A stretch of 64,000 bases of DNA. It comes from Hormiphora californensis. Its lineage: Eukaryota > Ctenophora > Tentaculata > Cydippida > Pleurobrachiidae. The position numbers and the translations under genes were made by a program. The notes under the pieces were generated by a model that saw only the letters and a list, made by a program, of their open reading frames with translations, made no database searches and was not told the DNA's origin. The stretch lies in NCBI GenBank assembly GCA_020137815.1, contig CM035352.1, positions 6,121,159-6,185,158 of the forward strand. Reading direction: 5' to 3'. The number at the start of each line of letters is the position of its first letter. Within the stretch, counting starts at the first letter, position 1. This document shows, piece after piece, positions 10,197 to 21,866 of the stretch.

Positions 10197-10512
10197 TGTC
10201 ACTCCCAAATTCACACGTATGCGAAATTTATCAATTCATCATCAATTAATCATTAATTAAATTCTGAATTTAATGAGTTCAGAGCTAGAATTCGAGTTCT
10301 GCCCGTGTATGTGTGAGATTCCCCATTAAACTGTTGTACAGAGGGTGTGTGTGTGTGCTGATCACCAGAAGGAGATATCAAAATTACTTCCCCATTAATT
10401 AAATTCATTCAGTACGTGCAATGCTTCACCACTCTCCTCTACACGAGAGAAAGGGTCAACACTGACATCGTTGCGAGAGTGCTCAAATTTTCTAATATCA
10501 ATATGTTTTCAG

Positions 10513-10620
10513 TTACTGATAAAACGTACGCATGTGTGGCAGAAATTAGTGCAAATTACACGCTTGGATATCTCACATCGGGGAGTGTCCATTCCCAACA
10601 AGTATCCGTCTATATGCCAG
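10513..10620 (+). CDS. Ig exon a18, last part
   Basis: Acceptor tatgttttcag, donor gtacac, phase 1-1. It reads TDKTYACVAEISANYT, with the Y-x-C motif at the F-strand, then the G-strand QQVSVYMP. Confidence 0.85.
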
Positions 10621-10722
10621 GTACACATGTGTTTTATGTTGGGGTGGGGGTGACAGATATATAGGGGAACGATGAAGTGATCACATGTTACATGTGTTTA
10701 ACCATGTGCTGCAATTACAGTG

Positions 10723-11002
10723 ACTATAGTCGAATTTTTTAATCAAGGGACAGGGGCCGCGCATTTACAAAAGTCTTTTTGCGTGTGCTAAACGTTTTCG
10801 CTCATATCTCCTGTTCCTGATAAGATAAAGACTTGGTCTTTGTTGCGTTGAAAAGGTCTTAAAATTATCTTTCCAACGCTTCCGGGTTCAAGTCTTAAGA
10901 TTACCAGGAACTTGATCTCGATTATCACGCGCAAATACAAAGCCGCGCGACCCCTCTGAATGCGCGGCCCCCTGTCCCTTGATTAAAAAATTCGACTATA
11001 GT
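10723..11002. mobile_element. TIR element, TATAGTCGAA ends
   Basis: Inverted ends of about 45 bp read TAGTCGAATTTTTTAATC and onward into GGGACAGGGG. Flanking TA fits a TA target duplication. No coding. The same insertion is at 27650-27917, so it predates the duplication. Confidence 0.65.
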
Positions 11003-11125
11003 TGTTGAGTTATATTCCTGACAAAATGCTCTCAGCGGCTCTCAGAGATATTCCCTATCAAATCCTGTTTCTGCCCACTCTCACTATAAACCTCATCTGG
11101 ATAGTTGATAATAAGTAGCATTATA

Positions 11126-11577
11126 TCTCTATTATAATAAGCAAATGCGTGGCGTGATGGTGATGATGTAGTATCCACACGTGCAAATGGTGGGGGGTTG
11201 CCCTGGGAGGTGGCTTGGGAGGGGTATTGGAGGGGGATACTGCACGTGCATGTTATTGTTTGTTTGTTGCGTGTTCCTGTGTTGTTCCTGTGGTGTTTTG
11301 GGATCTACTGATGGGACCTCCATGATTGCCAAAGCCTTTCTACCTACGTACCCCGTTGATTCTCTACACAGCTACACTTCTACGGATCTTTATCGCCTGA
11401 TTCTACATGTTATTCAGCGGGATTTCCATTGATGTTTATCACCAGCGCTCTACCACTACCAAGTACCAACCTCCGTATTCTTTACCCCAACATGGAGAGA
11501 TGAAGAGTAAGAGGGGGGGGGGGGGGCATAGAGACGGGTGGGGGGGGTGTTGTAGGACTTAACAATGGGCTTTCTAG
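11126..11577 (+). mobile_element. Helitron-like element H3
   Basis: 5' end TCTCTATTATAATAAGC after A, 3' end GGGCTTTCTAG before T. The interior CACGTGCATG and ACCCCGTTGATTC are shared with the other copies. Absent at the matching place in the A-prime arm. Confidence 0.55.
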
Positions 11578-12053
11578 TCTCTATTATAATAAGCAAATGC
11601 GTGGCGTGATGATGATGGAGTATCCTAGCTTGCAACACTAGCGTGCAACAATTTGCCCCATTTGCCCGTGCAAATCAAGGGGTTGTTATGGTTGGTGGGC
11701 AAGGGTTTGAATACTGCACGTGCATGTTGTTGGTTGTTTGTTGTGTGTTTCTGCGGTGTTTTGGGATCTACTGTTGCTGCCCCGATGAATGCCAAAGCCT
11801 TTCTACCTACATACCCCGTTGATTACTCTACACAGCTACAATTCTACGGATGTTTATCACCTAATTCGACACGTTTCAAGCCGACCTCTTCTGATCACCC
11901 TTGATGTTCAGAGAGAGAGAGAGAGAGAGAAAAGACAGAGAGAGAGAGAGAGATGGAGGGAGGGAAAAATAGAGATAGAGAAAGATAGATAGATATCAAC
12001 GGGGTTCACCCAACGGGGTTCACCCAACAGGGTCAAACCAACGGGCTTTCTAG
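11578..12053 (+). mobile_element. Helitron-like element H4
   Basis: Starts at the base after the H3 terminus with the same TCTCTATTATAATAAG. It ends CGGGCTTTCTAG. It contains a GA-rich microsatellite (about 11911-11990). Absent from the A-prime arm. Confidence 0.55.
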
Positions 12054-12506
12054 TCTATATTATAAAGTGCAAATGAACGTCGTGGTGAGGAGGAGGATGT
12101 CCTATCCACACGTGCAAATAGAGGGGGTTGCCAAGGAGGTGCCCTGGAAGGGGTATTGGAGGTTGTGGGGGGATACTGCACGTGCATGTTTTTGGTTGTT
12201 TGTTGCGTGCTCCTGTGTGGTGTTTCGTGGTGCTTTGGGATCTACTGCTGGGACCCCCATGATTGTCAAAGCCTTTCTACCATCCCACCCCGTTGATTCT
12301 CTACACAGCTACAATTTTACGGATCTTTATCACCTGATTCTACATGTAATTCAGCGGGATTTCCCTTGATGTTTATCACCAGCGCTCTACCACTATACTA
12401 CCAACCTTCGTATTATTTACCCCGACATGGAGAGACGAAGATTGAGAGGGGGGAGACATATAAGAGACGGGTGGGGGTTGTTGTAAGACTACAATGGGCT
12501 TTCTAG
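12054..12506 (+). mobile_element. Helitron-like element H5
   Basis: Starts TCTATATTATAAAGTGC directly after H4 and ends with a short hairpin TTGTA-AGAC-TACAA followed by GGGCTTTCTAG. The single Helitron-like copy in A-prime (27088-27521) matches this one. Confidence 0.58.
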
Positions 12507-12814
12507 TACACAAATATGCAGGGACTTCACCAACACACGTCACCCACATGCCCCATTATACACAAGCCTGTACGATCATAGGTTATTGATCACCGACCGT
12601 TCAACAGTACGGAATTGAGGTGCCATGATCACTAGATTCGTACAGAAGATCACGAGTTCAATTAATATATTGTCGTGATCACGTTACCAAAGTAATCGAT
12701 TATTTTGGTAACGAAATTACCCCTCGTTACTAAGGCATCGCGGTAAGGCACGTTTTAGCGTACCCGCAAAGTTGATTATGGGATCATATAAATTGTGACA
12801 TTTCCGTTTTACAG
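12507..12814 (+). other. Intron remainder a18-a19
   Basis: No exon or repeat structure seen apart from the AT-rich inverted pair around 12680-12720 (gtgatcacgttaccaaagtaat and attttggtaacga). Confidence 0.35.
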
Positions 12815-12920
12815 ATGAATTGACTCCTCTTGATGTGGCAACGTATGGGTACTATGGCACATCGGCCTTGGTCACTTGCAGGACTCTTGGACCAGTAGGA
12901 GCTACCGTTAATGTTACTTG
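12815..12920 (+). CDS. Ig exon a19, first half-domain
   Basis: Acceptor cgttttacag, donor gtatgt. It starts phase 1 and ends on TG of Trp. It reads TSALVTCRTLGP and ATVNVT-W, with B-strand Cys and core Trp. Confidence 0.86.
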
Positions 12921-13128
12921 GTATGTCTTCCGGGTAGCAGAAAGGGAATTTGGTAGCTGCCAGTTCCCCCTCTGTAGTCTGTCACGTGTTTAGCCCCCGT
13001 TATCTTCTTCTGATCTGCTCCCGTTATAAGAAAATAGCGGGTGAATAAATGACCCCCCACTATGAAGTCTGTCCTCTGTTTTAGCTGCTAAAGTTTATAA
13101 TTAATAAATATTAAATAAATGTTTTCAG

Positions 13129-13243
13129 GTCGAATTGGGATAGTGGGCCAATCATTGATACTTCTAATGTGAATACCACCTCTACCAGTGTAGCTGCGGG
13201 AGTACTCACCACATCTTACTACAATTACACTCTTGCTTCATCG
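13129..13243 (+). CDS. Ig exon a20, middle part
   Basis: Acceptor gttttcag, donor gtaact. It completes Trp (W-SNWDSGP) and ends phase 0 after NYTLASS, the E-strand region. Three sequons. Confidence 0.83.
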
Positions 13244-13552
13244 GTAACTGCATAATTTATTCCGAAGACCAATTAAATTGATTATTCGGCAGTATCTATT
13301 ATAGTAGAGCACACTTTTCACTGCAAATTTGGAACCAATGGACGTCAATCGGCATTGATAAATTCCCGAAGGGCATCCACCCGGATGATCTTTTTAGCAC
13401 GTGCTATGATACATGCTAGTGCTATGATAAATACCTAATATATTTTGGATTTCTCATGAGTTAGTTACCCCAGAGGTACCAATATAAAGTGCTCAATGCT
13501 CATAATCATTAACTGCACGTGGATATATACTCATGACGCCCAATTTTTTCAG

Positions 13553-13780
13553 TCCGGAAATGTGTATCTGTATTGCAGCTTTGACTATGATTACGGTTCC
13601 GGTGCTACAGTTAACAGTAGTAGTCACGAAGTGGTAGCCACTGACGGCACGATCACCCTCCAGCCTGCATCCGGAGTTTCTAACGATAGTTATGCTCGTT
13701 TCACTGCTACTGAATCTGCTGGTACACTGGCATCGTGGTACACTAAGCAAGCATATGAAACATATTTTGAATACCGCACA
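13553..13780 (+). CDS. Ig exon a21, end of one domain and start of the next
   Basis: Acceptor ttttttcag, phase 0-0, donor gtaagt. It opens with GNVYLYCSFDYD (F-strand Cys of the a19-a20 domain). After SSSHEVVATDG it starts another domain (YARFTATES, ASWYTKQ) with no B-strand Cys. The next plus-strand exon needed (phase 0) is not seen before the foldback element, so the coding chain breaks here. Confidence 0.83.
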
Positions 13781-13984
13781 GTAAGTAATTGGAGGACACA
13801 TATTTACACCTTATTCTCTCCAATGTACCAGTTTTTCGGCTGTAACTTTTGAACGCCTGCCTCAAACCAAATTTCGTAAAAACCAGGTTGTTCCCCTTGA
13901 AAAAACGCAAATTTTGGTGTATACTAACCCTTTTTTGGTCTAAAACTGTGGCCACAGGAGCTAAACACGTATATTAATATATTT

Positions 13985-14056
13985 GCAGAGTAGAAATATT
14001 TATTGGGCCACAGAAATATTTATTGGGCCACAGAAATATTTATTGGGCCACAGAAA
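13985..14056 (+). repeat. 20-21 bp tandem repeat
   Basis: Three copies of gggccacagaaatatttatt. A degraded version is at about 25560-25620. Confidence 0.8.
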
Positions 14057-14140
14057 GCAGAGTTTTCACTTAAATTACACAAATCTAATACCAATTTGTG
14101 GCAAATTGATTGTATTTTATTGGTATAAATTGTCAAGATT

Positions 14141-14311
14141 GTAAGAGGTGCACGAAAACGAAAATTGGAATAATGTCTAAACTAATTGTTTGTTACATTA
14201 CAATCCTTGGTGTCCAATTAAAAGTTTGGTGAAAAGATGACGTCTCTATGTTGTAGTAACATTAGAAATCAAAAGACATTATTCCAAAGTTCGTTTTTGT
14301 GCACCTCTCAC
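14141..14311. mobile_element. 171-bp MITE with GTGCACGAAAACGAA ends
   Basis: Terminal inverted repeats of about 38 bp (gtaagaggtgcacgaaaacg / its near complement ending cacctctcac). No coding. Matched in A-prime at about 25310-25485. Confidence 0.7.
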
Positions 14312-14702
14312 TTTCCTAGAACACCTGAAGTACGGGAAAAAGTCGAAAATTACTAAAAAGAACAGTTTTTGCCCATCTTCTTAGTTAAAAGAAGCAAATG
14401 CGTGGTGATGAACTATCCACACGTGCATAGAGGGGGGTGTCAAGGAGGTGCCATAGCCCCTATACTACGCAACGGGTGATTGAAGGCTGCACGTTTGACG
14501 TTCGGGTTGGTGCAGCGGGTGAGAGGGGGATCCTGGGTGAGCGAGAGTGTGGGGATTCGGGTTAACCCTTTGACGGCGAGAAGGATTGGCTCGATAGAAT
14601 TGTCTAATTTTTCGTTTATAAGTAGATGTTATCAACACAAAACGCCTCGAAAAGGAAATTTGTAATTCCGACATGTAGTTTTTGCTGGGCCCACTGTAGC
14701 AT

Positions 14703-16306
14703 ATATGATACTATCGCCCGTAAGGGAATTCTAGTAACAAATCTAAATTGTACAAGTTTGTGGGTGTTATGGCATAAATTCATGCTTTCATGTGGTATGT
14801 AGCTACAAGTTCTACAATCGTGAACGGTTTTTACCAGGAAAAGAACCCAAATTAGAGATTTGTATCATATATGATACTATCGTCCAAAGGGTAAATTCTC
14901 CTAAAACATACATAATTCGGGCTAGAAAAGGAGCTAAGAGACAAATGGGGGCACTAAAATGTGTAGAATCATCGCATTAGTGGGGGTAGAGCACATATTT
15001 AGGTCGCTATCTGGACCCCTAATTGAGATAATTGCATAATTAGCTAATTATCTGTCCCGTGCGTGCTAATTATTCATGAAACTTTGCTCTGGGAAGGAGT
15101 TATGAGACAAATGGGGGCACTAAAATGTGTAGAATCATTACATTAGTGGGGGTAGAGCACATATTTAGGTCGCTATCTGGATCCATAATTGAGATAATTG
15201 GATAATTAGCTAATTAGTTGCCCTGGAGCGCTAATAAATGAGACTTTGTGGAGTATCCAAGACAAGTAGGGGCACTAAAATGTGTAAAATCATCGCCTTA
15301 GTGGAGGTAGAGCACATAGCTGAGTTTCTATTCCAACTCCTAAATGAGATAATTGGATAATTAGCTAATTGACGGTTGCACACCGTCCACTTTTCACCAA
15401 ATCCCGTGGTTTCTAGGTAATCCTGAGCTCTTTTGTTGAATCTAAGGATCTTCTGACATAATAATATCCCTAAACCCCTATAACCGTGTGTCCAAACAAT
15501 AAATATGGGAAACTGTATAGTAGTACATTAGAGGTTGAACGTGTTGTAGGAGCAATAGGATATAAAAATTCTATAGGATTGTAGTTGGATCTTGGATGTA
15601 TGAGAGGTCTAGGATGGAGCAAGAGGGTTCTAAAGAGCTGAAGGCAGTGTCTAGGGTTGTATCGAGTGCTATAATATTGTGTAAAACGAGTCATAGGTGA
15701 TACAAATGGGGTTAGGGGTTGTCAGAAGATCCTTAGATTCGAGCAAAAGAGCTCAGGATTACCTAGAAACCACGGGATTTGGTGAAAAGTGGACGGTGTG
15801 CAACCGTCAATTAGCTAATTATCCAATTATCTCAATTAGGAGTGGGAATAGAAACTCAGCTATGTGCTCTACCCCCGCTAAGGCGATGATTTTACACATT
15901 TTAGTGCCCTCACTTGTCTTGTATACTCCGCCTAGTCTCATTTATTAGCGCTCCAGGGCAACTAATTAGCTAATTATCCAATTATCTCAATTATGGATCC
16001 AGATAGCGACCTAAATATGTGCTCTACCCCCACTAATGTAATGATTCTACACATTTTAGTGCCCCCATTTGTCTCATAACTCCTTCCCAGAGCAAAGTTT
16101 CATGAATAATTAGCACGCACGGGACAGATAATTAGCTAATTATGCAATTATCTCAATTAGGGGTCCAGATAGCGACCTAAATATGTGCTCTACCCCCACT
16201 AATGCGATGATTCTACACATTTTAGTGCCCTGATTTGTCTCTTAGCTCCTTTTCTAGCCCGAATTATGTATGTTTTAGGAGAATTTACCCTTAGGACGAT
16301 AGTATC
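14703..16306. mobile_element. Foldback element FB, right outer arm missing
   Basis: Long inverted arms of roughly 600-750 bp around a loop at about 15450-15700. Inner arms begin GATACTATCGTCC (14873 and 16306 reverse). The left side keeps an outer 170-bp arm starting GATACTATCGCCC; the right side lacks it and runs into unrelated sequence at 16307. The second copy (23188-24919) has both outer arms. No transposase is visible. Confidence 0.7.
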
Positions 16307-16896
16307 ACTGCACTGGCAAGTGCCCCGTGGCCTAATGGGGGTCTGGGGGCAAAGCCCCCAGCAATGAAAAACCATCCCACCCCTTCTAAGGTCATCCTAG
16401 AACATTATAAGATCAAATCTGAAAGGATAAACTCAGGCGCAGAAAATTTAATTTCGCCCGATTCGGGGCCAGTGCAGTATACCATACGGATGTGACTTTC
16501 GCCCTTTTCGAGCGTCTATTTAACCATGTTCCCGACAAGCTAGCACGCTGAAATTTTGTATGTAAAGCTACCTCAATGATATCTAATAGTGTTTAAAATT
16601 TCAAGTGGATCGATGGTTTCGTTCAAAAGTTACGAGGGGGGTCCCAAACGCTTGCTCTGTATACATACATACATACATACATACATACGCACCACCTTTT
16701 TACAAACCAAACTGAGCAAAAACGGCTGGATTTAGAGCTTTTTGTCCCGGGGAAGACCCCCCATAAATCGACTATTCTACATGTCGTAGGCTATGTAAAA
16801 TTTTGATTTGAGCATGGGAAGTCATTAATTATGCATAATTTATGTATAATTTTATGATTATCTCGGTATTGGTTGTTGTGTTGTGGCCGTGGGCCT
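16307..16896 (+). other. Unique repeat-derived segment next to the breakpoint
   Basis: No exon. It holds a CATA microsatellite (16661-16687), the hairpin gggggcaaagccccc, and a block GACCCCCCATAAATCGACT shared with the tandem repeat at 21247-21766. It lies between the truncated FB element and the reverse C arm. Confidence 0.5.
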
Positions 16897-17015
16897 GGTT
16901 TATTACATGTACAGTGAGCTGTACATGTACATTGTACAAAATGTACATTGTACTTGTACAGCTCATATCATGTGACATGATATATGTGTATTATTAATAT
17001 CGATGTGGTTCAAGG

Positions 17016-17122
17016 CAGGAACCGACCGAAACAAGTAAAACCACATCAGAACTCGTTATTTAAGTCACGTGACTGGTTATCGCCCATCAGGGACCATTAT
17101 TTCCTGATTCGGTCGGTTCCTG
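17016..17122 (-). mobile_element. hAT-type MITE copy 1 (reverse copy of 41565-41673)
   Basis: Ends CAGGAACCGACCGAA and TTCGGTCGGTTCCTG. Flanks gttcaagg / tttcgggc correspond to the target duplication seen more cleanly at the partner copy. Confidence 0.75.
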
Positions 17123-17295
17123 TTTCGGGCTTCAGTCACGATTTGAGGTAGATAAATTAAATATAAAAGACTGTGTTATTCTACTATATGATAAACTCAG
17201 AATGATGATAATGAACTACATTAACCGTAGTATTATGCACCGTTGGGCTATTAAACAGTAATCACGACATATTAATTAACCTCAGAATGATATAC

Positions 17296-17412
17296 CTCTC
17301 GAAGGCTCACGGATGAGCTGTTGGTGAAGATGGTGCCGTCACTAAGGTAGCATTACATAGTATGTCTGTCGTCCAGTATATAGGAGGCTTTTGGAATCCT
17401 CAGAGACATCAC
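17296..17412 (-). pseudogene. Frame-damaged copy of exon c3
   Basis: 117 bp against 120 bp in c3 (41267-41386). Single-base losses break the frame before the F-strand Cys motif. Splice borders are kept. Confidence 0.7.
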
Positions 17413-17556
17413 CTGCAGTAGTGTGGCAGTTATTAATAACAGCTGCATCAATACATTTATAATTATTTCTTTTAACACTGAATTTTCAAAGGGGGGGGGT
17501 ACTTTGGGGGTGACAGCTCTGCAGTACATTGGTACGGGGTTCCTGGTTCAGTATAC

Positions 17557-17636
17557 CTGGGTGTATCGAGACCAGATAAACAATTGCACTTCGGTTTTCA
17601 TTCCCGAGAGTCGCGAGAGCACCGTATGAATCATAC
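17557..17636 (-). pseudogene. Copy of exon c2, 2 bp shorter
   Basis: 80 bp against 82 bp in c2 (41032-41113). A missing CC moves the exit phase from 0 to 1, so it can no longer join c3. The start (YDSYGALATLGNENRS) is intact. Confidence 0.7.
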
Positions 17637-17771
17637 CTATAAAAGTTACAGATAACCACTTTTATGTTTTTCACCAGCTCCCATCTTTGTAAAGGAAGGG
17701 GTTCGCAAAAGGCCACCTAGCTTGTCAACACTTTTCTATATTATTTTATATAATAATAATTATATAAGATA

Positions 17772-18641
17772 CCGTGTGCGGCAAAAAAAGCCCCCCCCCC
17801 CCCCCTAGACCACCATAGTTGCCGATGTGGTGGAGAGCTGTACTTGGCAGGGTTCCTCCACTATGTCTATCTTGATCCTGACAGAAAATCAGAGCTCTAG
17901 CTCAAAATTCATTTTTTTGATAGGAATGAACATTGTCATTCATTCCAAGAAAAAAATATTTTCGGTCCAGAATTCAAGCAATATCTTTGGCCATCGATTA
18001 GCTTTCCAATGTGACCAAGATCATCTAAATTGGGCAACCACAAGAGACACAGTGTCATGTTTCTTAAAGTTAGTCAGGTCATGTGATCTTCACCGAATCG
18101 TTGATTATCCGGGATGGCTAATCGAGCCAATGGGCAGAGGAATCTCGTATCACGGCCGCTAATGAGGTTGTGTACCAATACAGGGTAATGTGATTCGAGG
18201 AAGAGGACATTTATCAAAGAGCTACAGATCTCATGACCAATCAGCATCGTCATCCCTCATTAGTAGCCGTGATACGTGATTCTCTACCACTTAGACCGAT
18301 TCGTAATACTGAACACTCAACGATTCGTGAAGATCACATGACCTGTTAAATTTAAGAAAGATGACACTGTGTCTCTTGTGGTTGCCCAATTTAGATGATC
18401 TTGGTCACATTGGAAAGCTATCGATGGCCAAAGATAATTGCTGAATTCTGGACCGAAAATATTTTTTTCTTGGAATGAATGACAATGTTCATTCCTACAA
18501 AAAAATGAATTTTGAGCTAGAGCTCTGATTTTTCTGTCAGGATCAAGATGACATAGTGGAGCAACCCTGCCAAGTTACAGCTCTCCACCACATCGGCAAC
18601 TATGGTGGTCTAGGGGGGGGGCTTTTTTTTGCCGCACACGG
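17772..18641. mobile_element. 870-bp palindromic element PAL-3
   Basis: Arms of about 430 bp with ends CCGTGTGCGGCAAAAAA and complement, each flanked by TA, which suggests a TA target duplication. A poly-C run follows the left end. The same element is at 40016-40898. Confidence 0.8.
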
Positions 18642-18750
18642 TATATAGAGCTCATATATTATATCCGGATCTATTAGCCCTCTGCTATGGGTAATCTTGT
18701 TACCAATGGATGGCCCCATGATTACTAGATAACTATTGATTGTTAATTAC

Positions 18751-18848
18751 CATGCAAAGGAATCTGCTCGTTCTCCCACAAATGTACAATTCATCTCGAT
18801 AAAGAGCCCGCTTCTCCAATAATACGGGGGTATCACTCCATAATATAT
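18751..18848 (-). pseudogene. Copy of exon c1, 2 bp shorter
   Basis: 98 bp against 100 bp in c1 (39807-39906). Splice borders are kept but the frame is shifted. Confidence 0.65.
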
Positions 18849-20193
18849 CTGAAACATTTTGTTTGGCTACATATATTTGTATAACAATGTCATAAAAGGG
18901 GACAAGAGGGTATTGTATTTGTACACCAAGTTTCAGATCGATTGGTAGGGTGCCTCTCTATCTATGGGGCTCTCCTGATTATGTTACTATTTACTTGAGG
19001 GTCAAGTCTTCAGCAAAATTAGCTTGTTACAAATTTTGCTGAAAAATATATACTAAAATCCCTTGACAAATTTTAAGTATTTTTCACAATTACGTGAAAA
19101 ATATTTTATGTATTTTTACCTTGTCTCCAGGAGTATGCATAAACAATGCAAAGTAATGATTACTAGCAGTGTACCAAAATGCATACACTGTTAGTGGTAG
19201 GTAACTGTCGATCTGCAGGATATCGAACGGTTCCCATAGAACTCCTGAAAGGGGTAAACCCTCGAAAATCATAACTCACAAGTTACGGACACTCCCCCAT
19301 GTATTTTTGCCGGGAATCCGAAAAACATAAATTAAAATCCTGTATCTATATCTATCTATAGGTATAATCTATAAGATATTGGGAGATATGTTGATGGGAG
19401 ATATGTTGATGCAATTAGCATCAGCTATTAATGCCGGGTATTTTCCAGTACTCACAAGAGTTCAACCTATCTTCGCCCTCAATTCATCTACACCCGTCTG
19501 GGAGTGGTGCAAAAAGGCTCGGAAGCCAGATTATAGATTTGACTTCATTGTCAATTTTGACCCACTTCCTGTTGACAGACAAACTTCTCGGGTATTTTCC
19601 AGTAAACTAGGACCAATTTGTAGTCTTTTGCGACAAACCGGATGCAAATCGGTCCAGTGGATCACGTGCAATTTGGCTTGAAAGACACGACCCTTTTTTA
19701 GGGGGCGGAGCGGACACCTATGTGCGAGCTCGATCTCGCACGCACTAGGTGTCAATGTCACCAAAGTCATCACTATCATCACTACCAACCTTTTGCCTTT
19801 TTTAATATAGACTGGAAAGCCCCTTGAAGTAGAGCACCTGTTAACCCTTTGATGGCGACAGAGCATATATGCTACAGTTTATTCTAGGCGGCCTGGAAGT
19901 CCTTATGTTTTATCTAGGTGGCCCATATTTTGTCACAAGCTAGTTTTAGGGATTATGAACCTAAAACCACGTCCAGATCAGCTCAGAAAATCAAGAAAAA
20001 AATTTTATAGCCCTTCTAAGGAGGCTATTTCGGCCTTTTTTTAAACACTTTCTCATTTTTTTGTTTTTTGGGGCACAACTAATCCTTTGAAGGAATAAAG
20101 TGCTCGTCATAACCGACCGAATGCAAAAGCCGCATCAAAAAATATTGAAAATTGAATGAGTTATTAACATTTAAGGCGCCGTATTATATATTA
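18849..20193 (+). other. Non-coding C arm end and module D start
   Basis: 18849 to about 19510 is the reverse complement of about 39020-39806. From about 19500 the sequence belongs to module D, repeated after the gap from about 21890. A hairpin gtgcgagctcgatctcgcac lies near 19722. The 100- and 111-codon open frames here lack splice or domain signals and I do not call them genes. Confidence 0.5.
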
Positions 20194-20775
20194 CTAGAGA
20201 GCCCAGGCAAAAAAACAAACTCTCACACCCTATTGACTCATCTCATCCGATCCCTGGCTCATGCCTACTTTGCTCCCTACGGCGCCGCTTCGCGGCACCT
20301 CCGGTCGCGAGATCATACTCCACCCCCCTTCCCCCTGTTGACTCCCCTCATTCCTCACCCCTCTTATCCCTATTGACTCCCCTCGGCCCCTATTGAATCA
20401 AATCGTCCCCTAATCACTCCATCTCACCCTCTATTCACTCCCCTAACGCCATAATGAATACTTCCCTAACCCCTCTCTAAATCTGTGATCTGAAGCAGTT
20501 CAGAACCCCACATTTTCCCTCATTTTTCGCCATTTTTGCCATAACTCTGTCATTTCTCAACCAATTTCAAAAAACCAAGGCTCATTGGAAAGATCAACTC
20601 AACCTCTTTCCAAAGAGCCATGAATTTCCAACATTAGAAAACCTTTACACACGCACGTGCACGCCCCAAACCCCACCAACCACCCCTAACAACACGCCAA
20701 TTTTCCACGTGCAAGCCCCAAAAAACCCCCTCCCCCAAATTTTGTCTTGCAAGGTTCTCTGCTTTATAATATAGA
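20194..20775 (-). mobile_element. Helitron-like element HD-1
   Basis: Minus-strand 5' end TCTATATTATAAAGCAGAG after A, 3' end GGGCTCTCTAG before T. Termini resemble H1-H5 but the interior is different. Second copy at 22597-23171. Confidence 0.5.
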
Positions 20776-20782
20776 TATTCAT

Positions 20783-20959
20783 ATAATATATGATACTATC
20801 GCCCGTAAGGGAATTCTAGTAACAAATCTAAATTGTAGAAGTTTGTGGGTGCTATGGCATAAATTTATGCTTTCATGTGGTATGTAGCTACAAGTTCTAC
20901 AATCGTGAACGGTTTTTACCAGGAAAAGAACCCAAATTAGAGATTTGTATCATATATGA
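20783..20959 (+). repeat. Solo outer arm of the FB element
   Basis: Matches the outer arm at 14703-14872 (GATACTATCGCCCGTAAGGG) and stops where the next element begins. Confidence 0.65.
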
Positions 20960-21219
20960 CTAGACCAAAAAACAAAGGAAATTTGTTTGGAACACCCGTG
21001 GCCTTTTTCGATACTTGACGCTGCGGGAAATGCACCCATAATCTGAGCTATACTACTAGGTATCGTTGTGCCATCTCTCCAAGTTCTAACATACGCACAC
21101 TTTCTCTCACTCTTCCTCGCGTCTTGCTCTGAGTCTGACGAAGGGTGCATTTCCCGCAGCGTCAAGTATCGAAAAAGGCCACGGGTGTTCCAAACAATTT
21201 CCTTTGTTTTTTGGTCTAG
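20960..21219. mobile_element. 260-bp MITE with CTAGACCAAAAAACAAAGG ends
   Basis: Near-perfect terminal inverted repeats of about 78 bp. TA sits at both borders (C-TA-GACC), so a TA target duplication is possible. Non-coding interior of about 100 bp. Confidence 0.75.
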
Positions 21220-21246
21220 TTTCTCAGGTTTTTGTAAACAGGTAAC

Positions 21247-21766
21247 ATAAATATGCAAATAACGGCTAAACGGTGCGAGATACGACTTTTTGTCCGGGGA
21301 CGACCCCCCATAAATCGACTTTTCTTCGCATCGAATATGTCCATGAAAACGTTTCTAGGACCATTTGAAGTGTAAATATTCAGAATATGCATTAAATCAT
21401 GAATCTGCGCATAAATATGCAAATAACGGCTAAACGGTGCGAGATACGACTTTTTGTCTGGGGGACGACCCCCCATAAATCGACTATTTTACGTCGAAAT
21501 ATGTCTATGAAAACATTATAGGACCAGCTGAAGTGGAAATATTCAGAATATGCATTAAATCATGAATCAGTGCATAAATATGCATATAACGGCTAAACGG
21601 TGCGAGATAAGACTTTTTGATCGGGGGACGACCCCCCATAAATCGACTCTTCTGCGTCGAAATATGTCCATGAAAACGTTCTAGGACCATCTGAAGTGGA
21701 AATATTCAGAATATGCATTAAATCATGAATCTGCGCATAAATATGCAAATAACGGCTAAACGGGTG
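21247..21766 (+). repeat. About 163-bp tandem repeat running into the gap
   Basis: A bit over three units, each starting ataaatatgcaaataacggc and containing ACGACCCCCCATAAATCGAC. The fourth unit is cut by the Ns. The array probably caused the assembly break. Confidence 0.88.
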
Positions 21767-21866
21767 NNNNNNNNNNNNNNNNNNNNNNNNNNNNNNNNNN
21801 NNNNNNNNNNNNNNNNNNNNNNNNNNNNNNNNNNNNNNNNNNNNNNNNNNNNNNNNNNNNNNNNNN
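21767..21866. other. Assembly gap of 100 N
   Basis: Exactly 100 Ns, a common placeholder for unknown gap size. Sequence to the right repeats module D from the left side. Confidence 0.98.

Noticed and set aside
16307-16896. Bacterial or vector contamination at the breakpoint
   Set aside because: The segment shares a block with the tandem repeat at 21247-21766 and has the same base composition as the rest.
19379-19866. Open frames of 100 and 111 codons in module D, repeated near 21956-22270
   Set aside because: They overlap on opposite strands, change between the two D copies by indels, and show no splice or domain signal.
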